This document shows, piece after piece, positions 22,995-31,044 of a stretch of DNA of 36,563 nt; the stretch's first letter is position 1; each line of letters begins with the position of its first letter. Source of the DNA: CAZIKB01 sp964539665 (GTDB lineage: Bacteria; Zhuqueibacterota; Zhuqueibacteria; Oceanimicrobiales; Oceanimicrobiaceae); assembly GCA_964539665.1 (NCBI GenBank), contig CAZIKB010000063.1, forward strand, positions 1 through 36,563, given 5' to 3'. The position numbers were made by a program, and so were the translations under genes. The notes under the pieces were generated by a model that saw only the letters and a list, made by a program, of their open reading frames with translations, had not been told where the DNA came from and searched no databases.

Positions 22995-23027
22995 AAATGG
23001 AAGTGTTCCAAAATGGAGTAGTGTTCC
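22995..23027 (-). repeat. Tandem repeat, candidate activator binding sites
   Basis: On the minus strand GGAACACTACTCCATTT (23027-23011) and GGAACACTTCCATTT (23009-22995) follow each other one base apart. The second contains the perfect palindrome GGAA-CAC-TTCC. They lie about 175-205 bases upstream of the sigma54 promoter, a normal distance for NtrC-type enhancers, so they are candidate PilR sites. Confidence 0.45.
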
Positions 23028-23089
23028 GTTTTTAATGTTTAGTCATTTATCTAAAAAGGAGTGAAAAACACAATGTACCATTATGGAAA

Positions 23090-24298
23090 TCACTGGGCCA
23101 TTTTAGTTAGATCCCACATCGGGAGAAATATGGCAAGGGCGAAAAATAACACAATGACCGCCAATCCTGCTGTTAAAATAGGCTCGATCATCGAAGTTAA
23201 ATTTTTCAGAGCATAATCAACTTCTTTATCATAATGCCGTGAAATATTTATCAGCATGTCATCCAGAGAGCCAGACTGCTCGCCAATTGCAATCATCTTC
23301 ACAACCATTGGTGGAAAAATATTTCCCTGGCTCAAAGGGGCTGCGATACCTTCACCCTGCATTATGCCAAATGCGGCTTTCTCTATTTCTTTTCCCACCA
23401 CAATATTCCCTACTGTTTTTGCTCCAATGTCTAATATCTCAAGAATCGGCAGACCGCTGCTATTGAGTGTTTCAAACATTCGGGTAAATCTTGACATGGC
23501 TGTTTTCAAGTTTAAACTGCCAAAAATGGGTACTGTTATTAAAAATTTATCCCACTGAAAGGCGCCTTTCTCTGTTTTTATATATCGTTTAAAACCGATG
23601 ATTATTAATACAATGCAGGCTAAAATAATATACCAGTAATGTGAAAAAATATAATTTAATCCAATCAATATTCTGGTGGGGAGAGGTAATTCGAGTTTTG
23701 CCTTTTCGAATATAAGCACAAACTTTGGAACAACCACCAGCATCAATGTGACAAAGGCCATTACCAGTGAAATTACCACAATCATTGGATATCGCATTGC
23801 GGTTTTTACTCTTGACTTTGTTTCCAGTTCATGCTCCAATAGATCGCCTAATCTTTCTAACACGTCGTCCAATGCACCAGCCATTTCACCAGCTTTAATA
23901 GAATTCACGTAAAGATCGGAAAATATTATAGGATGTTTAGCAAGCGCTTCTGAAAAGCTTATTCCACTTTCAATGTCAACATAGATTTTATTAATAATAT
24001 CTTTAACCGCTTCGTTTTCTGCCTGTTCACTCAAAGTTTCCAGGCAAGTAAGCAGGGGGACACCGGCCTTCAGCAAAGTAACAAGCTGTTTTGTAAAGAT
24101 TATGAGCTGATCCGGTTTTAACTTTTTTCTTTTTGCAGAAAACTGAAAATTACTGGAACTGCTTTTGGCTTCAATTTTAATAGGTAAATAACCAAGTTTC
24201 TCCAGACGTTCGGCTACAGCGTCAGAATCAGAAGCTTCTATGACGTCCGTTACCTCAGCCCCGGCCTGCGTGATGGCTTTATATTCAAACGTTGGCAT
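23090..24298 (-). CDS. pilC: Type IV pilus inner-membrane platform protein PilC
   Basis: A 402-residue protein of the T2SSF/GspF family: N-terminal 'MPTFEYKAITQAGAEV' start, two cytoplasmic helical T2SSF domains (about 65-190 and 270-390), and three membrane helices (about 170-195, 215-240 and 370-395). 'FTKQLVTLLKAGVPLLTCLETLSEQ' and 'RFTRMFETLNSSGLPILEILDI' are the paired domain signatures. The length is usual for PilC. It is the platform driven by PilB for pilin insertion. It begins six bases after the pilR stop, so the two are co-transcribed, with no strong ribosome site of its own. Confidence 0.93.
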   Translation of the reverse strand: MPTFEYKAITQAGAEVTDVIEASDSDAVAERLEKLGYLPIKIEAKSSSSNFQFSAKRKKLKPDQLIIFTKQLVTLLKAGVPLLTCLETLSEQAENEAVKDIINKIYVDIESGISFSEALAKHPIIFSDLYVNSIKAGEMAGALDDVLERLGDLLEHELETKSRVKTAMRYPMIVVISLVMAFVTLMLVVVPKFVLIFEKAKLELPLPTRILIGLNYIFSHYWYIILACIVLIIIGFKRYIKTEKGAFQWDKFLITVPIFGSLNLKTAMSRFTRMFETLNSSGLPILEILDIGAKTVGNIVVGKEIEKAAFGIMQGEGIAAPLSQGNIFPPMVVKMIAIGEQSGSLDDMLINISRHYDKEVDYALKNLTSMIEPILTAGLAVIVLFFALAIFLPMWDLTKMAQ

Positions 24299-24304
24299 GT
24301 TTAA

Positions 24305-25702
24305 TTATCTTTTGAGGTTTATGCGATATTTTTGTAATTTTCGATATAAAGTAGTCCTGCCAATTCCTAACTCTGCTGCGGCATTAGACATATTAAAATT
24401 TGTAAGTCGAAGTGCCTGTAATAAAACTTCTTTTTCCAGCTCCTTTATCGGTGTAATTTTTTTTGTAAGAGATACGACTTTTTTTAGATCTATATAAGTA
24501 TCACTGCTGTTCATTTCTTCTTTGAAAGAGGTGATGGTTATTGGTAAATGCTCAGGTAAAAGTACATTGCTGGTTGTATTCAAAAATGACCGTTCTAATA
24601 CGTTTTCCAATTCTCTGACATTACCAGGCCAATTATAATTCATTAAGAAATCTAATGTCCTTGGCGAAACTGCTTTTACTTTTCTCCTGTTATTATTATT
24701 ATATTTCTCAAGTAAATAGGCTGTCAGAGCTGGAACGTCTTCTTTTCGATTTCTAAGAGGAGGGACAAATATGGGGTATACACATATTCGATAATACAAG
24801 TCCTCTCTAAAATTCCCTTTTTTCATCTCCTCTTCTAAATTTTTGTTAGTTGCCGAAATAACGCGTACATCTACTTCGACCGTTTCGTTTCCGCCTACAC
24901 GCTGAAATTTGCGTTCTTGCAAAGCGCGTAAAATTTTTACCTGAGTAGAATGCGGCATTTCACCAATTTCATCTAAAAAAAGTGTCCCTTTGTTGGCTTG
25001 TTCAAATTTACCGATTCTTCGTGATACGGCCCCTGTGAATGAACCTTTTTCATGGCCGAACAACTCGCTTTCTAATAAATTCTCCGGAATGGCAGCACAG
25101 TTTACGGCTACAAAAGGTTTATTTTTTCTGGGACTATTAAAGTGAATCGCTTTTGCCAGCAATTCTTTTCCTGTACCACTTTCACCTCTAATTGAGACTG
25201 TGACATTATTATCCAGTACTCGTTCTATACTTTTAAAAACTTCTTGCATCTTAGAGCTGTGACCAACTAACCTGTCAAATCCATAGCGTTCTTTCAATTG
25301 ACCTTTCAGGCGGGTGACTTCGTTTCGCAGCTCTTTAGTGACGAGCGCATTTTTTATAGAAATTTCCAGTTTATCCCATTCCAAAGGTTTTGGAAAATAG
25401 TCATAAGCTCCTAATTTCAAAGCTTCTACTACCGAGCAAACTCTGTCGTCTCCGGTTAAAATAATCACAGGCAATCCCGGGTCAAGTTTTTTTATGCGTT
25501 TTAAGGTGTCGATGCCGCTAATCAAAGGCATGACTAAATCAAGGATAACTAAATCATATTGACTGAGGCTCAACATCTGCAAGGCTTCGTATCCTGAAGA
25601 AGAAATGTCAACATTATATTTTTGTTTTGCTAAAATTGAGCTTAGAGTTTCGACAAAATCTGATTCATCGTCAACGGCGAGTATAGACGGCGGCTTGGTC
25701 AT
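24305..25702 (-). CDS. pilR: Sigma54-dependent response regulator PilR (NtrC family)
   Basis: A 465-residue protein with three domains: receiver (about 5-120, phosphoacceptor Asp55), AAA+ sigma54-activation domain (about 145-380) and a Fis-type helix-turn-helix (about 420-463, 'NMSNAAAELGIGRTTLYRKLQKY'). Walker A 'GESGTGKE', Walker B 'GTLFLDEIGEM' and the sigma54-contact loop are visible. The loop reads GSFTGA (residues 220-225), not the commoner GAFTGA. Located between pilB and pilC, close to pilA with a consensus sigma54 promoter, it is the obvious activator of pilin synthesis. A PilS-type membrane kinase is not seen; a soluble kinase is encoded 2.5 kb upstream. The start ATG has only a weak GGA site. 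Confidence 0.9.
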   Translation of the reverse strand: MTKPPSILAVDDESDFVETLSSILAKQKYNVDISSSGYEALQMLSLSQYDLVILDLVMPLISGIDTLKRIKKLDPGLPVIILTGDDRVCSVVEALKLGAYDYFPKPLEWDKLEISIKNALVTKELRNEVTRLKGQLKERYGFDRLVGHSSKMQEVFKSIERVLDNNVTVSIRGESGTGKELLAKAIHFNSPRKNKPFVAVNCAAIPENLLESELFGHEKGSFTGAVSRRIGKFEQANKGTLFLDEIGEMPHSTQVKILRALQERKFQRVGGNETVEVDVRVISATNKNLEEEMKKGNFREDLYYRICVYPIFVPPLRNRKEDVPALTAYLLEKYNNNNRRKVKAVSPRTLDFLMNYNWPGNVRELENVLERSFLNTTSNVLLPEHLPITITSFKEEMNSSDTYIDLKKVVSLTKKITPIKELEKEVLLQALRLTNFNMSNAAAELGIGRTTLYRKLQKYRINLKR

Positions 25703-25817
25703 ATTTAAATTCCAGATTGATTGAATATATTTACTTGTGGTATTTGAACATACTTGAATTTACGACTTTGATTTTATATCGACAGGTTTAATTCAAAAGT
25801 AAAAATATTGAAAACAT

Positions 25818-27527
25818 TTAATCAGCATTGGTAACGCGGAATACTTCCTCGAGTGAAGTTATGCCTTTTAAAGCTTTTATTAAGCCATCCTGCCTCAGGC
25901 TGCGCATACCATTTTTTATGGCTGCTTTCTTAATTAGATCGGCAGAAGCATTTTTGTAGGTTAATGTTCTGATTTCCTCGTTTAATATCATGATTTCATA
26001 AATTCCTTTTCTACCTTTATAACCGGTATTTTTACAAGCCGGACAGCCTTCCCCTCGAAAAAAGGTGATTTTATTAACGTCTAAATTCTGTGGAAGATTT
26101 AATTTAGAAAGCAACGAGCTATTTGGTTTATAGGGCTTTCGACAATTTTCGCACAGCTTTCTGAGTAATCTTTGCGCGATTACTCCTATGGTTGCAGAAG
26201 AAATTAAAAAGGGTTCCACCCCCATATCAGTAAGACGTGTCAAACCACCTGGTGCATCATTGGTGTGAATAGTCGATAACACTAAATGCCCGGTTAAAGC
26301 TGACTCTACAGCTATTTTTGCCGTTTCAGGATCACGAATTTCACCAACCATAATAATATCCGGATCTTGCCGTAAAATGGAGCGTAATCCAGACGCGAAT
26401 GTTAGGCCGGCTTTTACATTTACTTGTGATTGGCGAACCCTGAATAACCGATATTCAACTGGATCCTCAATGGTGATAATATTTTTCGTAGGCGTATTTA
26501 TTGTATGTAGTGCAGTGTAAAGCGTGGTTGTTTTACCGCTGCCTGTAGGACCGCTGGCCAATACGATTCCAAAAGAACTATCTAACATGTCTCTGAATTT
26601 ACTTAATGTACTTGCATCAAGACCAAGCTCCTCAAGATTGAACAAGGCGCTACTTTTATCCAATATTCGGAGCACCACATTTTCACCATAAACTGTTGGC
26701 AGAGTAGAAACTCGAAGATCGATGTCGCGGCTATTTATAGAAACCTGAAATCTACCGTCTTGTGGAGTACGGCTTTCAGCAATATCCAACTTTGCCAGTA
26801 TCTTAATTCGTGAAATAATAGCTGATTGTAAATGTTTGGGAGGACTCAGGCTCTCATGCAGAATGCCATCAATCCGATATCTGATTTGTAAACTCTTTTC
26901 TTCGGGTTCGATATGGATATCGCTGGCATGGTCTCTTATGCCTTGCAAAATGATCAGATTCACCAGCTTGACCACCGGAGCATCTGCACTGGCCTGTTTT
27001 AATTTTTCGGATGAAGTTATCTCTTCTTCTTTGGGTTTGTCAATTTCAATGCTTTCGATCACTTCCTCGAACGCAGAGTCATTTACTTCAGTAATACCAT
27101 AATGTTCTTCCAAAGCGCTTTGAATATCATTTTCAAGGCTCACTGCAGGTTCAATTTCATAACCAGTTTCCCGATGCAAAAGATCGATGATATGCACATT
27201 GCCGGGATTAGCCATCGCTACCGTTAGACTATTTTCAATTTTGAAAACAGCAAAAACTTTGTAATTAAAGGCTAAATCCTTTGGAACAATTTCCAAAACT
27301 TCTGGATCGACCGAATAGTCCTGTAATTCAATAAAGGGAAGATTAAGGAAATCTGCTAAACAGAGATGAACTTCTTTGCTGCTTGCAATATTTTTGTTGA
27401 TGAGAATCTGGGTTAACTCTTCATCATTACTTTTTTTGTATTTTAGAACTTCAACTAACTGGGCGGGAGTTATAATATTGTTTGTTATTAAAAGCTCACC
27501 AAATTTTTTATCTTCTTCTTTTATCAA
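25818..27527 (-). CDS. pilB: Type IV pilus extension ATPase PilB
   Basis: A 569-residue protein: N-terminal GspE/MshEN domains (about 5-150), then the hexameric ATPase domain. Walker A 'GPTGSGKTTT' has Lys332. The Asp box 'IITIEDPVEY' and 'DPDIIMVGEIRDPETA' (Walker B) follow, as do the His box 'TGHLVLSTIHTNDAPG' and a zinc-binding tetracysteine (Cys459, Cys462, Cys495, Cys498). The last feature separates PilB/GspE from PilT. It powers pilus assembly at the inner membrane. The start is a TTG at 27527: an in-frame TGA lies 14 codons upstream, no ATG intervenes, and the next Met is deep in the protein. No strong ribosome site is present. Confidence 0.93.
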   Translation of the reverse strand: MIKEEDKKFGELLITNNIITPAQLVEVLKYKKSNDEELTQILINKNIASSKEVHLCLADFLNLPFIELQDYSVDPEVLEIVPKDLAFNYKVFAVFKIENSLTVAMANPGNVHIIDLLHRETGYEIEPAVSLENDIQSALEEHYGITEVNDSAFEEVIESIEIDKPKEEEITSSEKLKQASADAPVVKLVNLIILQGIRDHASDIHIEPEEKSLQIRYRIDGILHESLSPPKHLQSAIISRIKILAKLDIAESRTPQDGRFQVSINSRDIDLRVSTLPTVYGENVVLRILDKSSALFNLEELGLDASTLSKFRDMLDSSFGIVLASGPTGSGKTTTLYTALHTINTPTKNIITIEDPVEYRLFRVRQSQVNVKAGLTFASGLRSILRQDPDIIMVGEIRDPETAKIAVESALTGHLVLSTIHTNDAPGGLTRLTDMGVEPFLISSATIGVIAQRLLRKLCENCRKPYKPNSSLLSKLNLPQNLDVNKITFFRGEGCPACKNTGYKGRKGIYEIMILNEEIRTLTYKNASADLIKKAAIKNGMRSLRQDGLIKALKGITSLEEVFRVTNAD

Positions 27528-27603
27528 TTTGGTTGAAAATTCAATTGGATATTTAGAAAAATCTATTCAAGATTGGCAATAGTTGTTAATTCAATATCTG
27601 TCA

Positions 27604-27819
27604 TTAACTGGTGGCCAATTCATCAAAATTATTATGATGCAATTTATAGAAATTTAAATCAGGTATTTTAGATTGGTCACTATTTTTCTCAATATCAAAC
27701 ACCGCCACATTTATTTTTGAAATCACATTAAAAGAAAGATTAATTATTTTATTATTGTCTAAAGATGAATCGTTAACCCAGTATTCTCCCCAATCTGTTT
27801 TTTTCAAGTACTTCTGCAT
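27604..27819 (-). CDS. Hypothetical protein, 71 residues, in the pilus operon
   Basis: I do not recognise it. It encodes a soluble, Asn/Asp-rich polypeptide with a hydrophobic central strand region ('IINLSFNVISKINVAVFDI'), without signal or membrane helix. It begins six bases after the single-domain response regulator and ends 76 bases before pilB, so it lies in the same transcript. There is no clear ribosome site. The spacing supports a gene, but the composition is close to that of random AT-rich frames. Confidence 0.45.
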   Translation of the reverse strand: MQKYLKKTDWGEYWVNDSSLDNNKIINLSFNVISKINVAVFDIEKNSDQSKIPDLNFYKLHHNNFDELATS

Positions 27820-27825
27820 ATATAT

Positions 27826-28203
27826 TTAAAGCGATTTTGGCTTTAAATATTTTCGTATCAACTTTATCAAAGCGCCTGTTTGGTCGGATTTGTAAACATA
27901 TGCTTCAGCGCCTGTGGCTCGACCAATTTTTTTGTGTTCTTCGGTTTCTCTGGAGGTTAACATAATAATTGGAATGTGTCGAAATTTTGCATCAAATTTT
28001 AATAAACGGCATACTTTATAACCGCTCATTTTGGGGAGCATTATATCCAATATTATGAGATCGGGCTTTTCAGTCCGGGCCAAATTAAGACCGCTTTGTC
28101 CATCGTATGCCGCTAATACTTCAAAACCCATAGCGGTCAGGCGCATGGTCAGAATCTCAACAATATTTTTATAGTCTTCGATTATTAGAATTTTTTTAGT
28201 CAA
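27826..28203 (-). CDS. Single-domain response regulator (CheY-like)
   Basis: A 125-residue stand-alone receiver. The acidic pair (Glu9, Asp10), phosphoacceptor Asp53 ('IILDIMLPKMSG'), Thr83 ('IMLTSRE') and Lys105 are all present, so it should be phosphorylated. The residue after Lys105 is Ser-Asp rather than the usual Pro-Phe. There is no output domain. It begins three bases after the histidine kinase stop with a TTG start; a stop codon immediately upstream leaves no alternative. It probably pairs with that kinase and, by analogy with PilG/PilH-type receivers, could act on the pilus motor. That role is inferred from the neighbourhood. Confidence 0.88.
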   Translation of the reverse strand: MTKKILIIEDYKNIVEILTMRLTAMGFEVLAAYDGQSGLNLARTEKPDLIILDIMLPKMSGYKVCRLLKFDAKFRHIPIIMLTSRETEEHKKIGRATGAEAYVYKSDQTGALIKLIRKYLKPKSL

Positions 28204-28206
28204 TTT

Positions 28207-29751
28207 TCACAGAGATAATTTTATATGAAATATACTACCTACTCCGAGTTCGCTTTCCGCCCAAATCTTGCCTCCCATTGCCTCAATTATTTCTTTAGAA
28301 ATACTCAAACCAAGACCATATCCTTGTTTGCCGTCTTCAGGATAATAATCAAGCTGCTTAAATCTTGAAAATATGGAAGTAAGTTCAGCGGTAGGAATTC
28401 CGACACCGGTATCTTGAATGCTGATTGTCAAGCTTGAATCGATCAGCTCTGCATTAATTGTGACACGACCACCAGGCATTGTATATTTGATTGCATTTTC
28501 AACTATATTAGCTAATACCTGATGTAGCCTGTCGCGATGTCCATTAAAAGTTGGGATACTTTTTGGAATATTATTTTCTATTTTAATATTTTTCGATTTA
28601 GCAAATTGTTTAAATGCCTCAATTACTTTATTAACCATTAATCCTAGAGCAATTTGTTTCCTTCGGTCTAAAAATTGTACACCTTCGTCGAATCTGGATA
28701 GATCCAAAATGTCCGTGAGTAAACGGTTTAAACTGCCAATGTCATCTTTAATAATATTCAGGCAAACTCGTTGTTGCTTATTTATTTCCCCTAAGTCTTT
28801 TTCTAAAAGAAGATCCACCGCGCCAAGAATAGAGCCCAATGGCGTTTTAATTTCATGACTTGCGACGGACAACGCTGATCGCATTTGATCGTTTTGCCAG
28901 TTTTTTGTTACGTCTCGTAAAATAATCATCCAGCCAATTTCAATATTTCTGTCGCTTTTAAGCATTTCTATGTGCACACCCAGCAATTGTGGTTTTTGCT
29001 CGGATTTTTTAGCGACTTTGTTCAATTCAAATATGCCTTCTTGCTTCGCTTCATCTAAATATTCATCCAGGAATTTGTTATTTAGATTTATTAATGGCTC
29101 GCCAATCCAATTCTTATCATCAGTTAAACCTAAAATTCGTTTTGCAGAGCTGTTTATAAATTTAATGTTTTTATTTGGATCACAAAGAAGCACTCCGTCG
29201 ATAACACGTGAAAGCATTAATTCGAATTTTTCTTTTTGACGAATATTGAAATGCCACAAATGCCGCAGCGCACGCGAAAAATATTTTGAAAATTTATTTA
29301 ATATTTTTACTTTCTTGAAATTGAGTGATTCGTCATAGTTGCCAACATATAATAGTCCCAATGAAATGTTTTGGATAGATATTGGCACAACAAAATGTTC
29401 AAGAATTTTACAATTAGCTGTATATAAATTATATCTTTCTTCGGATTGACCGTTAATAGCACAGGGCAGATTTACCAGTGAGCTTGAATTATTTGAGACC
29501 CGGTGAAGATTTTCTCTAACGGTGTTTTTAATACATTGTAAATCTTCACGCGAAAGGGATTGGCGTGAAGTTATTTGCAGGTCGCTTTCTGAAAGATCAA
29601 AAGTTGCAACACAAATGCTGCTATTACCTAATTCAACAAGCGCCTTGCGTGCCATTGTGAACATTTCCGAAATCATTCTGTGTATATATTCATTCTTCGG
29701 AAATGAATCATTGACAACAATATTTACTGCATTTTCTATGATTTCACACAT
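28207..29751 (-). CDS. Soluble sensor histidine kinase (GAF-PAS-HisKA-HATPase)
   Basis: From the ATG at 29751 it has 514 residues: a GAF-like sensor (about 30-165), a PAS-like domain (about 175-285, 'VIDGVLLCDPNKNIKFINSSAKRILG'), HisKA with His299 in 'ASHEIKTPLGS', and HATPase with N box 'NIVENAIKY', G1 'DTGVGIP' and G2 'GYGLGLSIS'. No membrane helix is seen, so it senses an internal signal, unlike six-helix PilS kinases. I prefer 29751 to an in-frame ATG at 29826, which would overlap pilD by 59 bases; neither has a clear ribosome site. It is followed at once by the stand-alone receiver, its likely partner. Cross-talk with PilR is possible. Confidence 0.87.
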   Translation of the reverse strand: MCEIIENAVNIVVNDSFPKNEYIHRMISEMFTMARKALVELGNSSICVATFDLSESDLQITSRQSLSREDLQCIKNTVRENLHRVSNNSSSLVNLPCAINGQSEERYNLYTANCKILEHFVVPISIQNISLGLLYVGNYDESLNFKKVKILNKFSKYFSRALRHLWHFNIRQKEKFELMLSRVIDGVLLCDPNKNIKFINSSAKRILGLTDDKNWIGEPLINLNNKFLDEYLDEAKQEGIFELNKVAKKSEQKPQLLGVHIEMLKSDRNIEIGWMIILRDVTKNWQNDQMRSALSVASHEIKTPLGSILGAVDLLLEKDLGEINKQQRVCLNIIKDDIGSLNRLLTDILDLSRFDEGVQFLDRRKQIALGLMVNKVIEAFKQFAKSKNIKIENNIPKSIPTFNGHRDRLHQVLANIVENAIKYTMPGGRVTINAELIDSSLTISIQDTGVGIPTAELTSIFSRFKQLDYYPEDGKQGYGLGLSISKEIIEAMGGKIWAESELGVGSIFHIKLSL

Positions 29752-29767
29752 TAAAATATTATCTATT

Positions 29768-30538
29768 TTAGATGTAACCAAATAAACTGAAATAATAATG
29801 GTACAGCGATCGGCCAAAACATACAATTATTACTGTACCCAAAGAAATAAATGGCCCAAAAGGAAGTGTACTACCCATTTTCAGGCGTCCGGAACTCAAT
29901 CCGATGGCAACAACTGGTAATGCAATGAAGAATGCCATAAATAAAGCGATAACGACTTGTGGCCCGATGAATACACCTATCATAGCTCCGAGTTTGATAT
30001 CGCCTCCTCCCATGCTTTCTTTTTTAAATAGCAATTTACCAATCAATCCGACCAACCAAAGGAACCCTCCTCCGAAAATTAGTCCAATTAATGCTTGAGG
30101 AATTGACGTTTGATTTAACATGAAAGAGGATAGCAGCCCAATTATAATTCCGGGCAGAGTTAGTACATTAAGAATCAGCTTGTGATTTAGATCGATGAAA
30201 CTGATGGTAAGAAGCAAGAGTATTAATATAGAATAATGTATAAATGGCAAGCTCAAACCGTAGTGATGCCAGATTAATACTAAAAGCGCGCCGGTAATAA
30301 TCTCTACAAGCGGGTAAATGATAGGAATTCTATTTTTGCAATATACACATTTCCCGCGGAGAATGATATAACTGACAACAGGAATATTATACCAAATCGG
30401 AATGGAACTCTTGCAATTGGGACAATATGAATTAGGCCAGATAATAGATTCTTTACGCGGCAAACGGTATATACAAACATTCAAAAAGCTACCTAAAATA
30501 GCCCCAAATATTAAAATGAATCCTGTCTGAATGTTCAA
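29768..30538 (-). CDS. pilD: Prepilin peptidase / N-methyltransferase PilD
   Basis: A 256-residue multi-pass membrane protein. The N-terminal methylation domain starts 'GAILGSFLNVCIYRLPR' and has the zinc tetracysteine (Cys39, Cys42, Cys64, Cys67). The peptidase domain has the two catalytic Asp: Asp116 in 'FIDLNHK' and Asp180 in 'GGGDIK'. It should cleave and methylate the five prepilins encoded further down the strand. The ATG overlaps the stop of the MerR-type gene by four bases (ATGA), so the two are translationally coupled. Confidence 0.93.
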   Translation of the reverse strand: MNIQTGFILIFGAILGSFLNVCIYRLPRKESIIWPNSYCPNCKSSIPIWYNIPVVSYIILRGKCVYCKNRIPIIYPLVEIITGALLVLIWHHYGLSLPFIHYSILILLLLTISFIDLNHKLILNVLTLPGIIIGLLSSFMLNQTSIPQALIGLIFGGGFLWLVGLIGKLLFKKESMGGGDIKLGAMIGVFIGPQVVIALFMAFFIALPVVAIGLSSGRLKMGSTLPFGPFISLGTVIIVCFGRSLYHYYFSLFGYI

Positions 30539-30795
30539 TTTCTTTCAACCTTTAAAGGCGAGCAGGTTTGTACGCGTTGTACGGCACTATTTAGTGTGAA
30601 TCCTTGATCTAAATAGTCTTTAATCTGCTTTAATACTTTAAAATCTCTGCCTGAATATCTCTTAAATTCTCGTGAGCCCATAGCAATCATTCTGGGTTTT
30701 ACTATTCCTTTTAATTCCCAGTAATATAGTTGCCGTAAGCTGATATCCAGCTTGTGTGTGACTTCAGAACTACTTAACCATAAGATATTTTCCAT
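30535..30795 (-). CDS. MerR-type helix-turn-helix regulator
   Basis: An 86-residue protein with an N-terminal winged helix of the MerR type: 'LSSSEVTHKLDISLRQLYYWELKGIVKP' followed by 'SREFKRYSGRDFKVLKQIKDYLDQGFTLNSAVQRV'. There is no room for a long effector domain, so it is a short, DNA-binding-only form. I start at 30795: AAAGGA (30804-30809) lies eight bases before it, whereas for the ATG at 30804 the same AAAGGA would overlap the start codon. It overlaps pilD by four bases and is the first gene of the pilus block, which suggests control of that block or of itself. The target is unknown. Confidence 0.82.
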   Translation of the reverse strand: MENILWLSSSEVTHKLDISLRQLYYWELKGIVKPRMIAMGSREFKRYSGRDFKVLKQIKDYLDQGFTLNSAVQRVQTCSPLKVERN

Positions 30796-30803
30796 TATAC
30801 ACA

Positions 30804-30809
30804 TCCTTT
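30804..30809 (-). promoter_or_regulatory. Ribosome binding site fixing the MerR-type gene start
   Basis: AAAGGA on the minus strand, eight bases before the ATG at 30795. The alternative ATG at 30804 is only zero to one base from this site, so it is unlikely to be used. Confidence 0.55.
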
Positions 30810-30910
30810 AATTTATCTATACCATATTTTTAATTACATCGGCAGTGCTACCATTAAACATTAATGACTATTGATTGAAATACATTGAATAAAGTAGGGT
30901 AGAGGAGTGA

Positions 30911-30943
30911 GGAATTCAGGGGTAAGGATTCAGGGAAATAAGG
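30911..30943. repeat. Short direct repeat related to the repeat near 4.3 kb
   Basis: GGAATTCAGGG (30911-30921) and GGATTCAGGG (30926-30935) are near copies. The piece 30931-30943 (CAGGGAAATAAGG) differs by one base from 4325-4337. Both loci are intergenic, which suggests a dispersed short element. Confidence 0.45.
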
Positions 30944-30990
30944 AAATTTTACCTGAAAATTACAAAATGAAAAATTGTTCAGGATAGCAC

Positions 30991-31044
30991 AACGGGATGG
31001 GGGCAATTAAAATTTACTATTCTCCATTGACCATTAATCCCGTT
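30991..31044 (-). other. Stem-loop at the end of the GWxTD gene
   Basis: AACGGGAT (30991-30998) pairs perfectly with ATCCCGTT (31037-31044), which reaches into the stop codon. The loop is 38 bases and consists of AATGGT-like repeats. No U run follows, so this is not a textbook terminator, though it may protect the mRNA end. Confidence 0.4.

Larger units (their letters stand above)
22750..23089 (-). promoter_or_regulatory. pilA control region, 340 bases
   Basis: There is no gene in this interval between pilC and pilA. It holds the sigma54 promoter at 22806-22821 and, 170-200 bases upstream of it, two copies of a 15-17-base repeat at 22995-23027. A related CCAAATGTGTCAAATGG stretch lies near 22917-22935. 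The layout is that of an enhancer-dependent promoter. Confidence 0.6.
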
